A DNA stretch of 64,000 nt, from NCBI GenBank assembly GCA_022797535.1, contig JAAWKU010000001.1:1-64000 (forward strand), in the 5' to 3' direction. Shown here in pieces: positions 18,878 through 28,002 of the stretch. Under the pieces are notes generated by a model, which did no database searches, had not been told where the DNA came from, and saw nothing but the letters and a program-made list of their open reading frames with translations. The stretch comes from Lachnospiraceae bacterium (GTDB taxonomy: Bacteria > Bacillota > Clostridia > Lachnospirales > Lachnospiraceae). Positions within the stretch are counted from its first letter, which is position 1. Every line of letters starts with the position of its first letter. The translations under genes and the position numbers were made by a program.

Positions 18878-19744
18878 ATGGAACATATGGCACAGTTGGA
18901 CGGAATCGTAACCGGATTTAATGTCACAGAGCATTGTATTGACTGTATGTGTGGAAAAAATCTAGTTAAAATTGATAAATGCTCCCGGGAGATTATCTGT
19001 CAAAAGCCGGTTTTTGAGAAAGAAGGATTATCAAGGAAACTAACCGCAGATAATGAGCAGATTTTTATATATGATTTCTGCACACTTTATGTATTAGACC
19101 AAAAAAATTATGAAATTATGGGTAAATGGCGATTAGGGAATGATTTAAGTTCTGATATATGCGGAATAGCCGTTGATAGTAATACGATTTATTGTTCGAT
19201 CCGCAACGGAACGATTATTACCGTTGACAGACAGTCGTATCTGGCTGAAGAGTTTATTGTTTCCGAAAGCAGTATGTGGAGCATTATCACATATGATTCA
19301 TATCTGGTTAGTGGAACAGTAGACGGGAAAGTGCTGTTATTAGACAAATCAACTCTTTCTATTGAAAAAGAACTTGTTTTAGGGAAGAAAAATATCGGTA
19401 GTTTATACATGGATGGGGAAACCTTATATGCCGCAAGCCACGATGGAAAACTTTTTAAAATCTGTATGAAAAACTTTGAAATCGAGTCTTCCATAAGGAA
19501 TGTACACAAAAAGATGTATGATTGCGCGGGGATCTATGAGGATATGCTGATAACAGTTTCTCATCCCTGCTCGGAAGTCGCCTTTTGGAATAAAAATACC
19601 TTAGAAAAGATAAACGTAATCCATATTCCACTAAAGCTATCGGGACGGACGCATATAGAAAATAATTTTATGTATATATCTTCTCGCAATATTTTAGGAA
19701 TTGACAGGATGAACTTGAATGCGTTTTTTTGTTTTCAGAACTAA
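18878..19744 (+). CDS. Beta-propeller (WD40/PQQ-like) repeat protein
   Basis: A cytoplasmic protein of 288 residues with repeated blades of about 40 residues. Each has a pattern such as GIAVDSNTIYCSIRNGTIITVDRQS or SLYMDGETLYAASHDGKLFKI, where a hydrophobic strand leads to an S-x-DGK turn. About six blades can be counted. There is no signal peptide. The start has a TGAGGTG site. Its codon use is more AT-rich than the flanking metabolic genes, as is that of the AraC gene after it, so the two may have arrived together. A scaffold or ligand-binding role is likely; no enzyme motif is visible. Confidence 0.7.
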   Translation: MEHMAQLDGIVTGFNVTEHCIDCMCGKNLVKIDKCSREIICQKPVFEKEGLSRKLTADNEQIFIYDFCTLYVLDQKNYEIMGKWRLGNDLSSDICGIAVDSNTIYCSIRNGTIITVDRQSYLAEEFIVSESSMWSIITYDSYLVSGTVDGKVLLLDKSTLSIEKELVLGKKNIGSLYMDGETLYAASHDGKLFKICMKNFEIESSIRNVHKKMYDCAGIYEDMLITVSHPCSEVAFWNKNTLEKINVIHIPLKLSGRTHIENNFMYISSRNILGIDRMNLNAFFCFQN

Positions 19745-19831
19745 CTTACAGCAAGAAATGTTAAGCAAGAATAAATATGCGTGGTACAATATTTATTAAG
19801 AGTTGCAGCTCAATTATGGGAGTAAATGCAA

Positions 19832-20689
19832 ATGAACTATTTTTACAAAATCAGCGAGGCAATTAAATATATAGATGCTCATCTCAATGATACATTATCC
19901 GTGCGGGTGATTGCGGAACAATTTGCTTTTTCTCCATACTATTTTCACAGGTTGTTTACATCTGTTGTGGGCAAATCCATGATTGCTTATATTCGCGACA
20001 GGAAGATTGCTTATGCGTGCAAAATGCTGTATGAAACAGACCGAAAAGTGTTGGACATTGCGCTTGATCTTGGATTTGACTCTGCACAGGGTTTTTCCAG
20101 AACTTTTAAATCAATTACAGGGATGTCCCCAACGGAGTACCGCAACAGAAAAATTGCGCCATGTATTGTTCCTGCGAACGAACTTGTAAAACGGTTTACC
20201 AACCGTTTAAAAGGAGGTATTTTGATGAATCCTAACATGATAAAGAAGGATCAAATGATTTTGGCGGGAGTATCGGGTTCTGGTAATGAAACGGCGGAAA
20301 TATGGAAACATTTTATGAATCTTTATAAGGAAGTCCCGCCTGCAGGCAAAATAACCGATGATAGCTATGAAGTACGCATCTATGACAATGCGACGGAAAG
20401 GGAAAGCGTCTTTGTCGGTTGTGAAGTAAACAGCCACTGCAATAGCAGCTGCGGCGGATATGAAATCTTTCATATTCCTTCTTCCGCATATGCTTCCTTT
20501 GACGTATATGTGAATGAGGGGTATGAAAGCGAAAACCATGCCATGGAAGAGTGGCTGGCTTCCAATGAAAAGGGATATGTCAGGAATTTGCTGGAAGGGA
20601 AGCCATATTGCATCGAACATTATGATGCACGATTTGATGACAGCAATGAGGAATCCATTGTGGAAATCTGGTTGCCTGTAAAAATATGA
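19832..20689 (+). CDS. AraC-family regulator with GyrI-like effector domain
   Basis: Residues about 1-105 are an N-terminal AraC-type double helix-turn-helix (LSVRVIAEQFAFSPYYFHRLFTSVVG and VLDIALDLGFDSAQGFSRTFKS). Residues about 130-285 form a GyrI/BmrR-like small-molecule-binding domain (KKDQMILAGVSG near its start, YASFDVYVN, and ESIVEIWLPV at the end). This order (HTH first, effector domain last) is that of Rob/SoxS-like multidrug regulators. The start at 19832 is favoured because GGGAG is 9 bases upstream; the ATG at 19826 is too close. The ligand is probably a hydrophobic drug-like compound, by family analogy. Confidence 0.85.
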   Translation: MNYFYKISEAIKYIDAHLNDTLSVRVIAEQFAFSPYYFHRLFTSVVGKSMIAYIRDRKIAYACKMLYETDRKVLDIALDLGFDSAQGFSRTFKSITGMSPTEYRNRKIAPCIVPANELVKRFTNRLKGGILMNPNMIKKDQMILAGVSGSGNETAEIWKHFMNLYKEVPPAGKITDDSYEVRIYDNATERESVFVGCEVNSHCNSSCGGYEIFHIPSSAYASFDVYVNEGYESENHAMEEWLASNEKGYVRNLLEGKPYCIEHYDARFDDSNEESIVEIWLPVKI

Positions 20690-20953
20690 AACAACCACTG
20701 GCACAATCAAAACAGAATCATTACACAACGCCAGGGCGTATAGAAAACAACTATGCGCTCTATTTTTATATAAAGAATCAGGTTAAAGAGCAAAATACAT
20801 CGAGGCAGGACAACGAGCCAGCTGAACCCCACAAAAATCATCTTAAAAGGCATTATGCAGGCACCGAGAAATAGAAAACCGTATTTAAGCCAATGGCCAG
20901 GGAACCAACTGGTAGAATAAATTTTTGCAGGGCATCCCGCAGTAGACATAAAG
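20690..20953. other. Intergenic region with possible membrane-protein fragment
   Basis: The minus strand carries an 80-residue open frame (20707-20949) with strongly hydrophobic stretches, such as YGFLFLGACIMPFKMIFVG. It has no ribosome binding site and is bounded by the terminator on its upstream side. It may be a decayed membrane-protein remnant or chance. I see no other gene. Confidence 0.35.
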
Positions 20954-20992
20954 AAAAAGCCTCACAGGCCGTCCAGGTCTGCGAGGCTTTTA
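20954..20992 (-). terminator. Bidirectional terminator after the ABC/HlyD operon
   Basis: AAAAAGCCTC and GAGGCTTTTA form a stem with an internal CAG/CTG extension. The T-run is best on the minus strand, ending the operon 21019-26770. Confidence 0.85.
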
Positions 20993-21018
20993 CCATAGAA
21001 CAGATGTCAAATCGAAGA

Positions 21019-22506
21019 TCACTCCACGATTCTGACCACCGCATTGTCTTTCAATTCTCCAGTAGAAGTCAAAATGATCTGTGTCTCCTCGGACAGAGAA
21101 ACTGATTCAATGGCCGCATAACGGCTGTTTCGGTCCAGCACCTCCACATAGAGGACACTGGCATGCCACTCCACCCCCAGGATGCCGTTCTGCTGCCGCA
21201 GGGTATAGACATAAAAGTTTCCGTTACCGTCCTGATGCAGGGCGGACAGAGGTATTACCATGCTGTAATTGTCCGACTGCCAGGTACTCTGCAGCGTGAC
21301 CTGCTGCCCCAGTTCCATCCCCTCTCCCGTCACGTCAAGCCAGAGCAGGACGCCGCCGTCCTCCTGGGGCTCCATATAACCTACGACTCCCTCCCGGCTC
21401 TGCTTGCCTCCGCTGACTGTCTCAAACCCCATCTGCATCCTGGTTCCCACTGACACATATTTCGCCTGTTCCCTGGTCAGTCTGGCCGCCAAAGTCCGCA
21501 GGCCGTCATCCGGCGTATAGAGCAGTCCCGCCGTGTCCGGAGTCCGCTGGCCCACATCCACACACAGCCGGGTAATTTTCCCGCTCTCCCGGGCATAGAT
21601 CCACCCCTCCGCCTCCAGAAGTTCCTCCAATTCTCGAATCTCTTCCTGCAGGTATGCCTGTTCCAGCTTTGCCAGGTCCGCCGCCGCCCGATAACTGCCG
21701 GAGGCAGACGCCCAGGCATCCTCCACGCTCCGCCAGGCCGCCTGCAGCCTGTCCTCATGAGCCAGCTGGGCGTCCTCCGCCGCCTTGGCTGCGGCTATTA
21801 CCACCTGTTCCTGCGAAGTCACCTGGGTCTGGCACTGCCGAACCTGGGACTCCAACTCCCCAATCTGCTGCCGAAGAGCGGAAAGATCCTGGGCCCCGCC
21901 ATCCCCTCCGCTGACAGACATGCCCTGGGCCGTCTCCTGCCCCTCCAGCTCCTTACGGGCCTGATCCAGTTCTTTCCGGGCCCGGTCCAGTTCCCTGCTC
22001 AGGCCGTCCAGCACCGACTGGGCCCGTATAAAATCTTCCCTGGCCCGACTCATCTCCAGTTCTCCGCTTTTCCTGGCACTCTCATAATCCTCCTGGGCCC
22101 TGGCCAATGTTCTGGTTCCCTCCTGCCGGCTCTCCGTCCCCTGGCTCTCCGCCTCCCGCTGTTGGTATGCCTGCCTTTGCAATTCCAGTTTCTTACCCGC
22201 CAGAATATGTTCCAGATCCTCTATGTCCAGTTGGAAAAGCGGCTCCCCTTCCCGGAAGCTGTCTCCCTTCTGCACGGCCAGGGAAGCCACCCGCAGCCCG
22301 GCCGGGGTGTAAACGCCATACTCCTGCCCCGTTTCCACGGCCCCCGACGCGGATACAGGGTGATACAGAGACATTTCCCTGGGGACAGTGATGCTCACCT
22401 GGGGAAGTTTTGCCGTGTAAATGCCTTTCGTCACCAGACTGCAAACTCCCATGACCAATAAAAATATGATAAATCCAGCGATTACCGCTCTTCTTTTTTT
22501 ATCCAT
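21019..22506 (-). CDS. HlyD/efflux periplasmic-adaptor-like protein
   Basis: A protein of about 495 residues. An N-terminal membrane anchor (AVIAGFIIFLLVMGVCSLV) is followed by a beta-barrel/lipoyl half (GVYTPAGLRVASLAVQKGDSFREGEPLFQLD). A long coiled coil (about residues 85-290, rich in Gln, Glu, Arg, Ala) comes next, then the second lipoyl and beta-barrel domains (ESGKITRLCVDVGQRTPD). This is the fold of membrane fusion proteins. It is the last gene of a sugar-type importer operon, which is an unusual place for an adaptor because no exporter ATPase or permease is adjacent. The start at 22506 has GAAGGAGAG; an ATG at 22524 lies within that site. The operon terminator follows 27 bases after the stop. 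Confidence 0.8.
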   Translation of the reverse strand: MDKKRRAVIAGFIIFLLVMGVCSLVTKGIYTAKLPQVSITVPREMSLYHPVSASGAVETGQEYGVYTPAGLRVASLAVQKGDSFREGEPLFQLDIEDLEHILAGKKLELQRQAYQQREAESQGTESRQEGTRTLARAQEDYESARKSGELEMSRAREDFIRAQSVLDGLSRELDRARKELDQARKELEGQETAQGMSVSGGDGGAQDLSALRQQIGELESQVRQCQTQVTSQEQVVIAAAKAAEDAQLAHEDRLQAAWRSVEDAWASASGSYRAAADLAKLEQAYLQEEIRELEELLEAEGWIYARESGKITRLCVDVGQRTPDTAGLLYTPDDGLRTLAARLTREQAKYVSVGTRMQMGFETVSGGKQSREGVVGYMEPQEDGGVLLWLDVTGEGMELGQQVTLQSTWQSDNYSMVIPLSALHQDGNGNFYVYTLRQQNGILGVEWHASVLYVEVLDRNSRYAAIESVSLSEETQIILTSTGELKDNAVVRIVE

Positions 22507-22550
22507 GTCTCTCCTTCTTTTCAACCTGTCTTTGCTGCGTCCCCCTGCTT

Positions 22551-23408
22551 CTATGCCTTCAGCCCTGAAGTGATGATCCCCTGCTCCAGCGCGTCATGGA
22601 ATATGGCAAACACGAAGAGGGATACCGCCAGGGTAATCACGCTGGCCCCGCAGGCGTAACCCGCCTGATCCATGGCAATCTCCGGCAGATACAGGGACAG
22701 GGGCCACAGGGACTTATCCTGCAAAAAAGTCAGCGGCTCCTCCATCATGTTCCAACTCTCCAGAAAGCTCAAGATCATTGCCGCCAGAATGCCGCCCTGG
22801 GCCGCCGGCAGGCCCACCCGGATAAAACTCTGCCATTCACCTGCGCCATCCACCCGCGCCGCCTCCAGCAGCTCCGCCGGAATTCCTGCGAAACTCCTGT
22901 AGATCAGAAACACGGGAAATGTGGAAAATATGGCGGGCAGTATCATCGCCCACCGGGTGTCGATCAGCCCCACCGCCTGGAGAACCAGATATTTGGACAG
23001 CATGGTCACCTGGAAGGGCAGCAGCATCAGGATCACATACAGGGAAAACAGTACATTCCTGCCCCGGAACCGATATACCGCAAAGGCCCATGCCGCCGGC
23101 ACGGCCACCACCAGCTGCCCCAGCAGGATGCTCCCCGTCATCCCCAGGGAATTCCAGAACAGCCTGAAAAAAGCCGGGGAGAGGAACAGAAGCCGTTTAT
23201 AATGTTCCAGCGTGGGATACGCCGGGATCCAGCGCCAGGTAATGTATTCCTGGTTGTCCCGCAGATACCCCATGGCGCGCTGCCTCCACTCCAGGCTGTC
23301 CGCCAGGGAACCGCTGGCCAGCAGCAGCACTGGCAGGCAGATTATGGCTCCAAGCCCTATAAAAACCACCCCCAGCAGATATTTGGACAACTTCTTTTTC
23401 ACAACCAT
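22551..23408 (-). CDS. Carbohydrate ABC transporter permease (MalG type)
   Basis: An inner-membrane permease with six predicted helices and the EAA loop characteristic of MalG-type subunits (EAARVDGAGEWQSFIRVGLP, about 190-210). Its partner is the MalF-type permease immediately upstream; the two form the channel for the binding protein at the head of the operon. The start is uncertain: ATG at 23408 lies one base after GGAGG, whereas the GTG at 23402 sits seven bases after it. No ATPase is encoded here, so a shared MsmK-type ATPase elsewhere is likely. Confidence 0.85.
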   Translation of the reverse strand: MVVKKKLSKYLLGVVFIGLGAIICLPVLLLASGSLADSLEWRQRAMGYLRDNQEYITWRWIPAYPTLEHYKRLLFLSPAFFRLFWNSLGMTGSILLGQLVVAVPAAWAFAVYRFRGRNVLFSLYVILMLLPFQVTMLSKYLVLQAVGLIDTRWAMILPAIFSTFPVFLIYRSFAGIPAELLEAARVDGAGEWQSFIRVGLPAAQGGILAAMILSFLESWNMMEEPLTFLQDKSLWPLSLYLPEIAMDQAGYACGASVITLAVSLFVFAIFHDALEQGIITSGLKA

Positions 23409-23529
23409 ACCTCCGTTCCCATTCTCATCCTTTCCGAAGCGTGTCTGAAACTTCATTCCCGCCATCTGCACGCCCTGCTTGGCGTGATTTTGGATTTAAA
23501 TGCAGTCAATGCTGCCCGCTGCGCCTCCT

Positions 23530-24429
23530 TCAGCCTCCCGATTCGTCTCCCGCCCGGTCCCACAGCCGCTGCAGCAGCAGGGACAGCGCTCCAAGCGCCA
23601 GCGCCATCAAGATGGCCCCCGCCGCCAGCTTATCCATGTCCAGTTTGGTATACCAGTTCTGGAATAAATGCTGCAGCAGATAGATGTCCTCTTGGGGATA
23701 CGCGCCGCTGACCAGGTATGCCTCCCGGAAAGATTTAAAGGCATTCAGCATGGACAACACCGTGATGGTGTAGGCGCTGCCCTTCAGGTTGGGCAGGGTG
23801 ATCCGAAAAAAACACCGCACCCGCCCGGCCCCGTCCACCCGGGCTGCCTCGGTGAGCTGGGCCGGGATGGCCTTAAGCCCCGCCAGCCACAGCACCATGG
23901 TATAGCCCAAATTCTTCCACACATAGCTGCCCACCAGGATGAGCAGAGCCGTCCGCTCCCCCATGAAGTCCACATGAGTTCCCATCCAGGCATTCAGAAA
24001 ACCCTGTTTGGAAAAGAGAAGCCTCCACACCAGTACCACTGTGGCCGCCGGGACAGCCATGGGCAGCAGATACAGGGCCTTGAACCGCTCCAGCCGGGGA
24101 ATCTGGCAGACCACCAGGGCCAGCAGCAGACTCAGAGCCAAAAGCAGGGGCAGACAAAGTCCCAGAAAGCGCAGGGTATTCCCTGCCGCCAGCCGGAATG
24201 CCGGATTGGTCAGCACGTTTCCATAGTTTGCCAGTCCCACCCACTGCCCCGAAAGCGCTGTGGTGAAGGAACGCCGCAGCACATCCCCGGTGGGAAGCAG
24301 TACCAGATATCCCACCCCCAGCAGGCTGGGAGCCAGGAACCACAGTCCCCGGCTCCCGCCTCTCTTTCTCCTTCCGCTCCCCTCTAATTTTTTTGTCTTA
24401 CAGATTCTGTCTTTCTCTTTCAAACCCAT
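23530..24429 (-). CDS. Carbohydrate ABC transporter permease (MalF/UgpA type)
   Basis: A sugar-type permease of about 299 residues with an N-terminal basic segment, six hydrophobic helices (first LWFLAPSLLGVGYLVLLP) and the EAA motif EAARVDGAGRVRCFFRITLP. It pairs with the MalG-type permease 121 bases downstream. I place the start at 24429 (MGLKEKDRI), with GGAAGG 12-15 bases upstream; an ATG at 24480 overlaps the end of the binding protein gene and is less likely. It is the second gene of the operon 26770-21019. Confidence 0.85.
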   Translation of the reverse strand: MGLKEKDRICKTKKLEGSGRRKRGGSRGLWFLAPSLLGVGYLVLLPTGDVLRRSFTTALSGQWVGLANYGNVLTNPAFRLAAGNTLRFLGLCLPLLLALSLLLALVVCQIPRLERFKALYLLPMAVPAATVVLVWRLLFSKQGFLNAWMGTHVDFMGERTALLILVGSYVWKNLGYTMVLWLAGLKAIPAQLTEAARVDGAGRVRCFFRITLPNLKGSAYTITVLSMLNAFKSFREAYLVSGAYPQEDIYLLQHLFQNWYTKLDMDKLAAGAILMALALGALSLLLQRLWDRAGDESGG

Positions 24430-24457
24430 AACGCAAATGATCCTTCCGCCTCCCGGT

Positions 24458-26770
24458 CTATTCCGCCAGATAGAGGGCAACCTTCTTCTCGATCTCCTTC
24501 ACTGCCTCCTCAACCGTCAGTTCCCCCGTCAGCGCTTTCTGTCCCTCTTCCACCACGGCTTCATAGACCCTGCTGTCACATTGACCGACCCCCTGACAGG
24601 TCTCCATGAGCTGCCGAAGTGTTTCCATGGCTTCCTGGGTCGGAATATCCATATTGATGGCATATTCCTTGCCGTTGATATCCTCAAACCCCATGTACCC
24701 CCCTACTTCTTCCTCCAGGTCCTTACTAATCTGAGCCTCCAGCACGTCCCAGTTGGCAGTGCCGCCAAGCAGGTAGCTTTCCTTGCAGAAACGCGAGGAC
24801 AGCGCATACGCCACCAGTTCCAACGCCTGCTCCTTTACTTTGGACGCCTCGTTCACCGCCAGGATATTGGATGCTTTCCCCATATTCGGGGACTGTCCCG
24901 GCATGGGTACCAGAGCCATATCCAACAGTTCCAGTTCTACTGCCACAGTGTTGTAACCTCCCATCACGGACAGCGTGTTATTCACCAGGCCCATGGCATA
25001 GGGCTGCCCGAAGTACATGGCATTCCCCAGTTGATAGCCCGCATCTGTGCGGATAGCGGGCCTGCCCTCCACCAGCATCTGCTGCTCCTCCATGGCCTCC
25101 GCCTCCCTGAGGGTGATCCCGGAAGTCTGGGCGTCATAGATTCTCCTGGCCAGTGTCAGAAATTCCTGTACCGCTTCCCTGTTTATGCCGCCGTCCTCAT
25201 TCATCCAGCTGTCTGAAGAGCCTATGGCCAACAGCTCCAGGGCCTCCCTGGCGCTGCCAAAGCCAAACAGAGAACCCTGGGGCCGGGATGCCCTGGCCGC
25301 CTCCGCCAGATCCGCCAGATCCGCCAGGCTGGTCACGTTCTGTATCTGATCCCGCGCCCCCATCAACACGGGAAGAGCCATGGACATGGGCATGGCATAC
25401 TGCCCGCCATCCCTCTGGTAGGAGGTCCTTACCGCATCCATATAGCGCTCTCCTGTGCCCTCCAGGGCAGCTGTCAGATCCGCCAGCACCCCCTTCTCCA
25501 CATAGGTATCATAGGAAAGTCCGTCCAACAGCAACACATCCGGCCCATTGCCGGTGGCCAGTTCCGTACTCAGTACTTTCAGAGCGTCCTCCTTTGTCAT
25601 TCCCGTATCCTCGCTCAGGGGATGCTCATAAGTAATATAGAAATCTGGATGTGACTGGGCAAAGGCACTGACCACCCTCTCCATATCTTCGTCCGCATAT
25701 AGTCCCCATACCCGCAGAAGATTCTCCGGCATGGCAGACGCAGTGGGATCATAGACATACTGCTTCAAATCTCCATTGCTATAGGCTACCCAGAACGCAT
25801 CCCCCATCTGCAGTACGCCCACCAGGCCCAGCAGCGGATTGCTCATACTGCACAGAGAGCCGTCGATCAGCTGCTCCACAGTACTGCCAAAGAGCGTGTG
25901 ACGATACAATCCCTTATCTGTCACCAGATACAGACTTTTTTCCTCCTGGGGAGAAAGATACAACAGATAGGGCCTGCTGCCCACATCCCCGTACCGTCCC
26001 AGCCAGGGCAATATAAATTCACCCAGTGCCGGATCCTCTTCCCCCATCCTGTTCTCCGCCAGATCATAGATCTGTAAGTCCTCTCCCTGAATCATCAGAT
26101 ATTGTCCGCAGACTGTCAGGTAGTCACACCGGGTACTGAGTTCCGTCAGCACCTCCATACTGCCGTCCTCACCGTTCACGCGGTAAACACGGTCAGAAGA
26201 GCCCAGATAGAAGTCCCCCTTTTCATCCCAGACCGCCGTGTTTATATATTCCTGTTCCAGCCCTTCCAGCGGGATACGGCTGCCGTCCGCCAGAAACAGC
26301 AGGTTTACACGGCTGTAGTTTTCAAAATCCGTGTTGCCGTCCTCATCCTTCTGAAATTGAATATATCCCAGCACGCTGCTTCCTGACCGGTTCTGGCAGT
26401 AGTAACTGTCCACCCCCATATTTAATGCCTGCTGTACTTCCTCGGGCGCCTGACTTTCCAGCTGCCAGCTCTGGCCCTGATCCCGGGAGCGGTACAGGCT
26501 GCCGTCCCGGGCGATGAGTTCCGCTCCCTCTCCGCCCAGCCGCAGGTCCCGCAGGCCCTCTATTTCCTCCGGCAATTCGATGGGGGACTCCATATAACGT
26601 CCCATGACCGTCTGGCCTTCCTCATTTGCCACAGCGCTTCCCTGGGTTCCCATATTCCCGGCTGCGCCGTCCTGCCCGCCGTCCCCGTTCTCCGGGCCGC
26701 TGAGCCCGCAGCCCGCCAACAGCATGGCCGCCAATCCCAAAGCCAATATTCGTTTCATTCTCTTTTTCAT
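24458..26770 (-). CDS. Large lipoprotein with C-terminal family 1 extracellular solute-binding domain
   Basis: A protein of 770 residues with a lipoprotein signal (ILALGLAAMLLAGCGLSG, Cys at about 21). The first 350 residues look like a beta-propeller with BNR/Asp-box-like signals (DGSLYRSRDQGQSWQLESQ). The last 400 are a sugar-type binding domain (AFAQSHPDFYITYEHPLSED, ELATGNGPDVLLLDGL, ADLTAALEGTGERYMDAV). It heads an operon with two permeases and an HlyD-like protein. Three 11-bp-spaced repeats overlap its -35 region, and a two-component pair is divergently encoded, so phosphate-dependent activation by that regulator is likely. It shares domain order with 15638-17965. Confidence 0.85.
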   Translation of the reverse strand: MKKRMKRILALGLAAMLLAGCGLSGPENGDGGQDGAAGNMGTQGSAVANEEGQTVMGRYMESPIELPEEIEGLRDLRLGGEGAELIARDGSLYRSRDQGQSWQLESQAPEEVQQALNMGVDSYYCQNRSGSSVLGYIQFQKDEDGNTDFENYSRVNLLFLADGSRIPLEGLEQEYINTAVWDEKGDFYLGSSDRVYRVNGEDGSMEVLTELSTRCDYLTVCGQYLMIQGEDLQIYDLAENRMGEEDPALGEFILPWLGRYGDVGSRPYLLYLSPQEEKSLYLVTDKGLYRHTLFGSTVEQLIDGSLCSMSNPLLGLVGVLQMGDAFWVAYSNGDLKQYVYDPTASAMPENLLRVWGLYADEDMERVVSAFAQSHPDFYITYEHPLSEDTGMTKEDALKVLSTELATGNGPDVLLLDGLSYDTYVEKGVLADLTAALEGTGERYMDAVRTSYQRDGGQYAMPMSMALPVLMGARDQIQNVTSLADLADLAEAARASRPQGSLFGFGSAREALELLAIGSSDSWMNEDGGINREAVQEFLTLARRIYDAQTSGITLREAEAMEEQQMLVEGRPAIRTDAGYQLGNAMYFGQPYAMGLVNNTLSVMGGYNTVAVELELLDMALVPMPGQSPNMGKASNILAVNEASKVKEQALELVAYALSSRFCKESYLLGGTANWDVLEAQISKDLEEEVGGYMGFEDINGKEYAINMDIPTQEAMETLRQLMETCQGVGQCDSRVYEAVVEEGQKALTGELTVEEAVKEIEKKVALYLAE

Positions 26771-26911
26771 TTCCTCTCATTCCTTTCTATCCCGGCCCGC
26801 CATGCCCGGCACAGCCCCCCTTCTGAGACAGGCCACTTCTGAGGCTTATGCCCTTTGCCGGGGCCTCCTGTCCCGCCCCGGCAGACATGTTCTGCTGCCT
26901 TGATGGTTCAC

Positions 26912-26957
26912 AGTATAACAGAGGAATCTCTAATCCGCCTCTAATCTTTCTCAAATT
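26912..26957 (-). promoter_or_regulatory. Promoter with tandem 11-bp-spaced regulator sites for the ABC operon
   Basis: On the minus strand GATTAGAG occurs twice (26946-26939 and 26935-26928), spaced exactly 11 bases. A weaker third copy, AATTTGAG, lies 11 bases further upstream. A -10 hexamer TATACT lies at 26917-26912, so the repeats replace the -35 element. This is the arrangement of OmpR/PhoB-type activator sites. The likely binder is the divergent response regulator at 27310. Confidence 0.7.
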
Positions 26958-27109
26958 TTCCTCTACAGGCATATCTTACAATTTTTAAAGATTAAATAGA
27001 GAAAACTATGTTAATATAAATAAGGAATTTTTGAGTTTATACATGGAAAGTCATGTTTTTAAAAACATCAGGTAATTGCAAAACTCAGTAACTATGTAAG
27101 TATCATTAT

Positions 27110-27237
27110 GCAAATTGTATCTTCCAAGGCAGGCTCGTTTTTGCTCCGTTCTCATCGCAGCGGTATATAAGATGCCAAAATACGGCATCTAAGTACCGAC
27201 GATGAGAGAGGGCCTGCTTATGGAATATACAATCTGC
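27110..27237. repeat. 128-bp imperfect palindrome
   Basis: Nested complementary blocks run inward: GCAAATTGTAT with ATACAATCTGC, TTCCA with TGGAA, GCAGGC with GCCTGC, CTCATCG with CGATGAG, CGGTA with TACCG and GATGCC with GGCATC, around a short AT-rich loop. The left arm has an extra unpaired stretch of about 13 bases. It lies between two divergent promoters. It could be a miniature mobile repeat, a long leader hairpin or a protein-binding site. Confidence 0.8.
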
Positions 27238-27309
27238 ACTATTCGGTATCAGAAAAAGGTAGTTTCACTATTGCCTATTTAAAAACATGGTAGAGAGGAA
27301 TTTTGGAAT

Positions 27310-28002
27310 ATGCGTATATTGCTGATTGAGGACGATCCCAGATTAAACGAAGCCCTGTGCTGCGCTCTGCGGCAGGAGGGCTATGAGGTGGATGCCTGCC
27401 TGAACGGGCAGGAGGGATTATACTATATGGAGACGGGCACTGCGGATCTGGTTCTTCTGGACCGGATGCTGCCCGGGCTGTCCGGGGAAGAACTGCTGCG
27501 GACCCGACGGAAAGCCGGAGATACCACGCCGGTGCTGATGCTCACAGCCATGGGCACCCTGTCGGACCGGGTCACGGGGCTTGACCTGGGAGCGGACGAC
27601 TATCTGGTCAAACCCTTCGCCATGGAGGAACTTATGGCCAGGATCCGCAGCCTTTCCCGCCGGGGCGGAGGCTTTCATGTGGACAGCGGAGAACTGGCCT
27701 GGGGAGACTTAACATTAGCGGAACTCTCCTGTCAGCTGCGGGGCCCCGGCGGTGAATGCACCCTGTCTCGCCGGGAGTGCGGCCTGCTCTGCGCCCTGCT
27801 GCGCCACCCCCGGCAGACGCTGGGCCGAAGCCAGCTGCTGCTCAGTGTATGGGGACCGGACACCGAAGTGGAGGACGGCAATCTGGACAATTATATTTTC
27901 TTCCTGCGCAAAAGACTGAGGAGCCTGAACTCCCGGGCGGCGATCCAGACCGTCCGGGGCGTGGGATACCGGCTGACCATGCAATCGGAGGACGCCCTAT
28001 GA
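27310..28002 (+). CDS. OmpR-family response regulator
   Basis: A regulator of 230 residues with a complete receiver domain. The acidic pair is EDD (residues 7-9), the phospho-acceptor Asp is in LVLLDRMLPG (about 51), and Thr and Lys are in LTAMG and LVKPF. The C-terminal winged helix contains LSRRECGLLCALL and VRGVGYRL. Its last bases overlap the histidine kinase start (ATGA), so the pair is translationally coupled. It is divergent from the ABC operon, whose promoter carries tandem repeats of the kind bound by this family. A weak GAGAGG site lies upstream of the ATG. Confidence 0.92.
   Translation: MRILLIEDDPRLNEALCCALRQEGYEVDACLNGQEGLYYMETGTADLVLLDRMLPGLSGEELLRTRRKAGDTTPVLMLTAMGTLSDRVTGLDLGADDYLVKPFAMEELMARIRSLSRRGGGFHVDSGELAWGDLTLAELSCQLRGPGGECTLSRRECGLLCALLRHPRQTLGRSQLLLSVWGPDTEVEDGNLDNYIFFLRKRLRSLNSRAAIQTVRGVGYRLTMQSEDAL

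Noticed and set aside
22596..23711. Long open frame on the plus strand opposite the MalG-type permease (371 codons)
   Set aside because: Same reasoning: antisense to a recognised membrane protein, with low-complexity basic composition.
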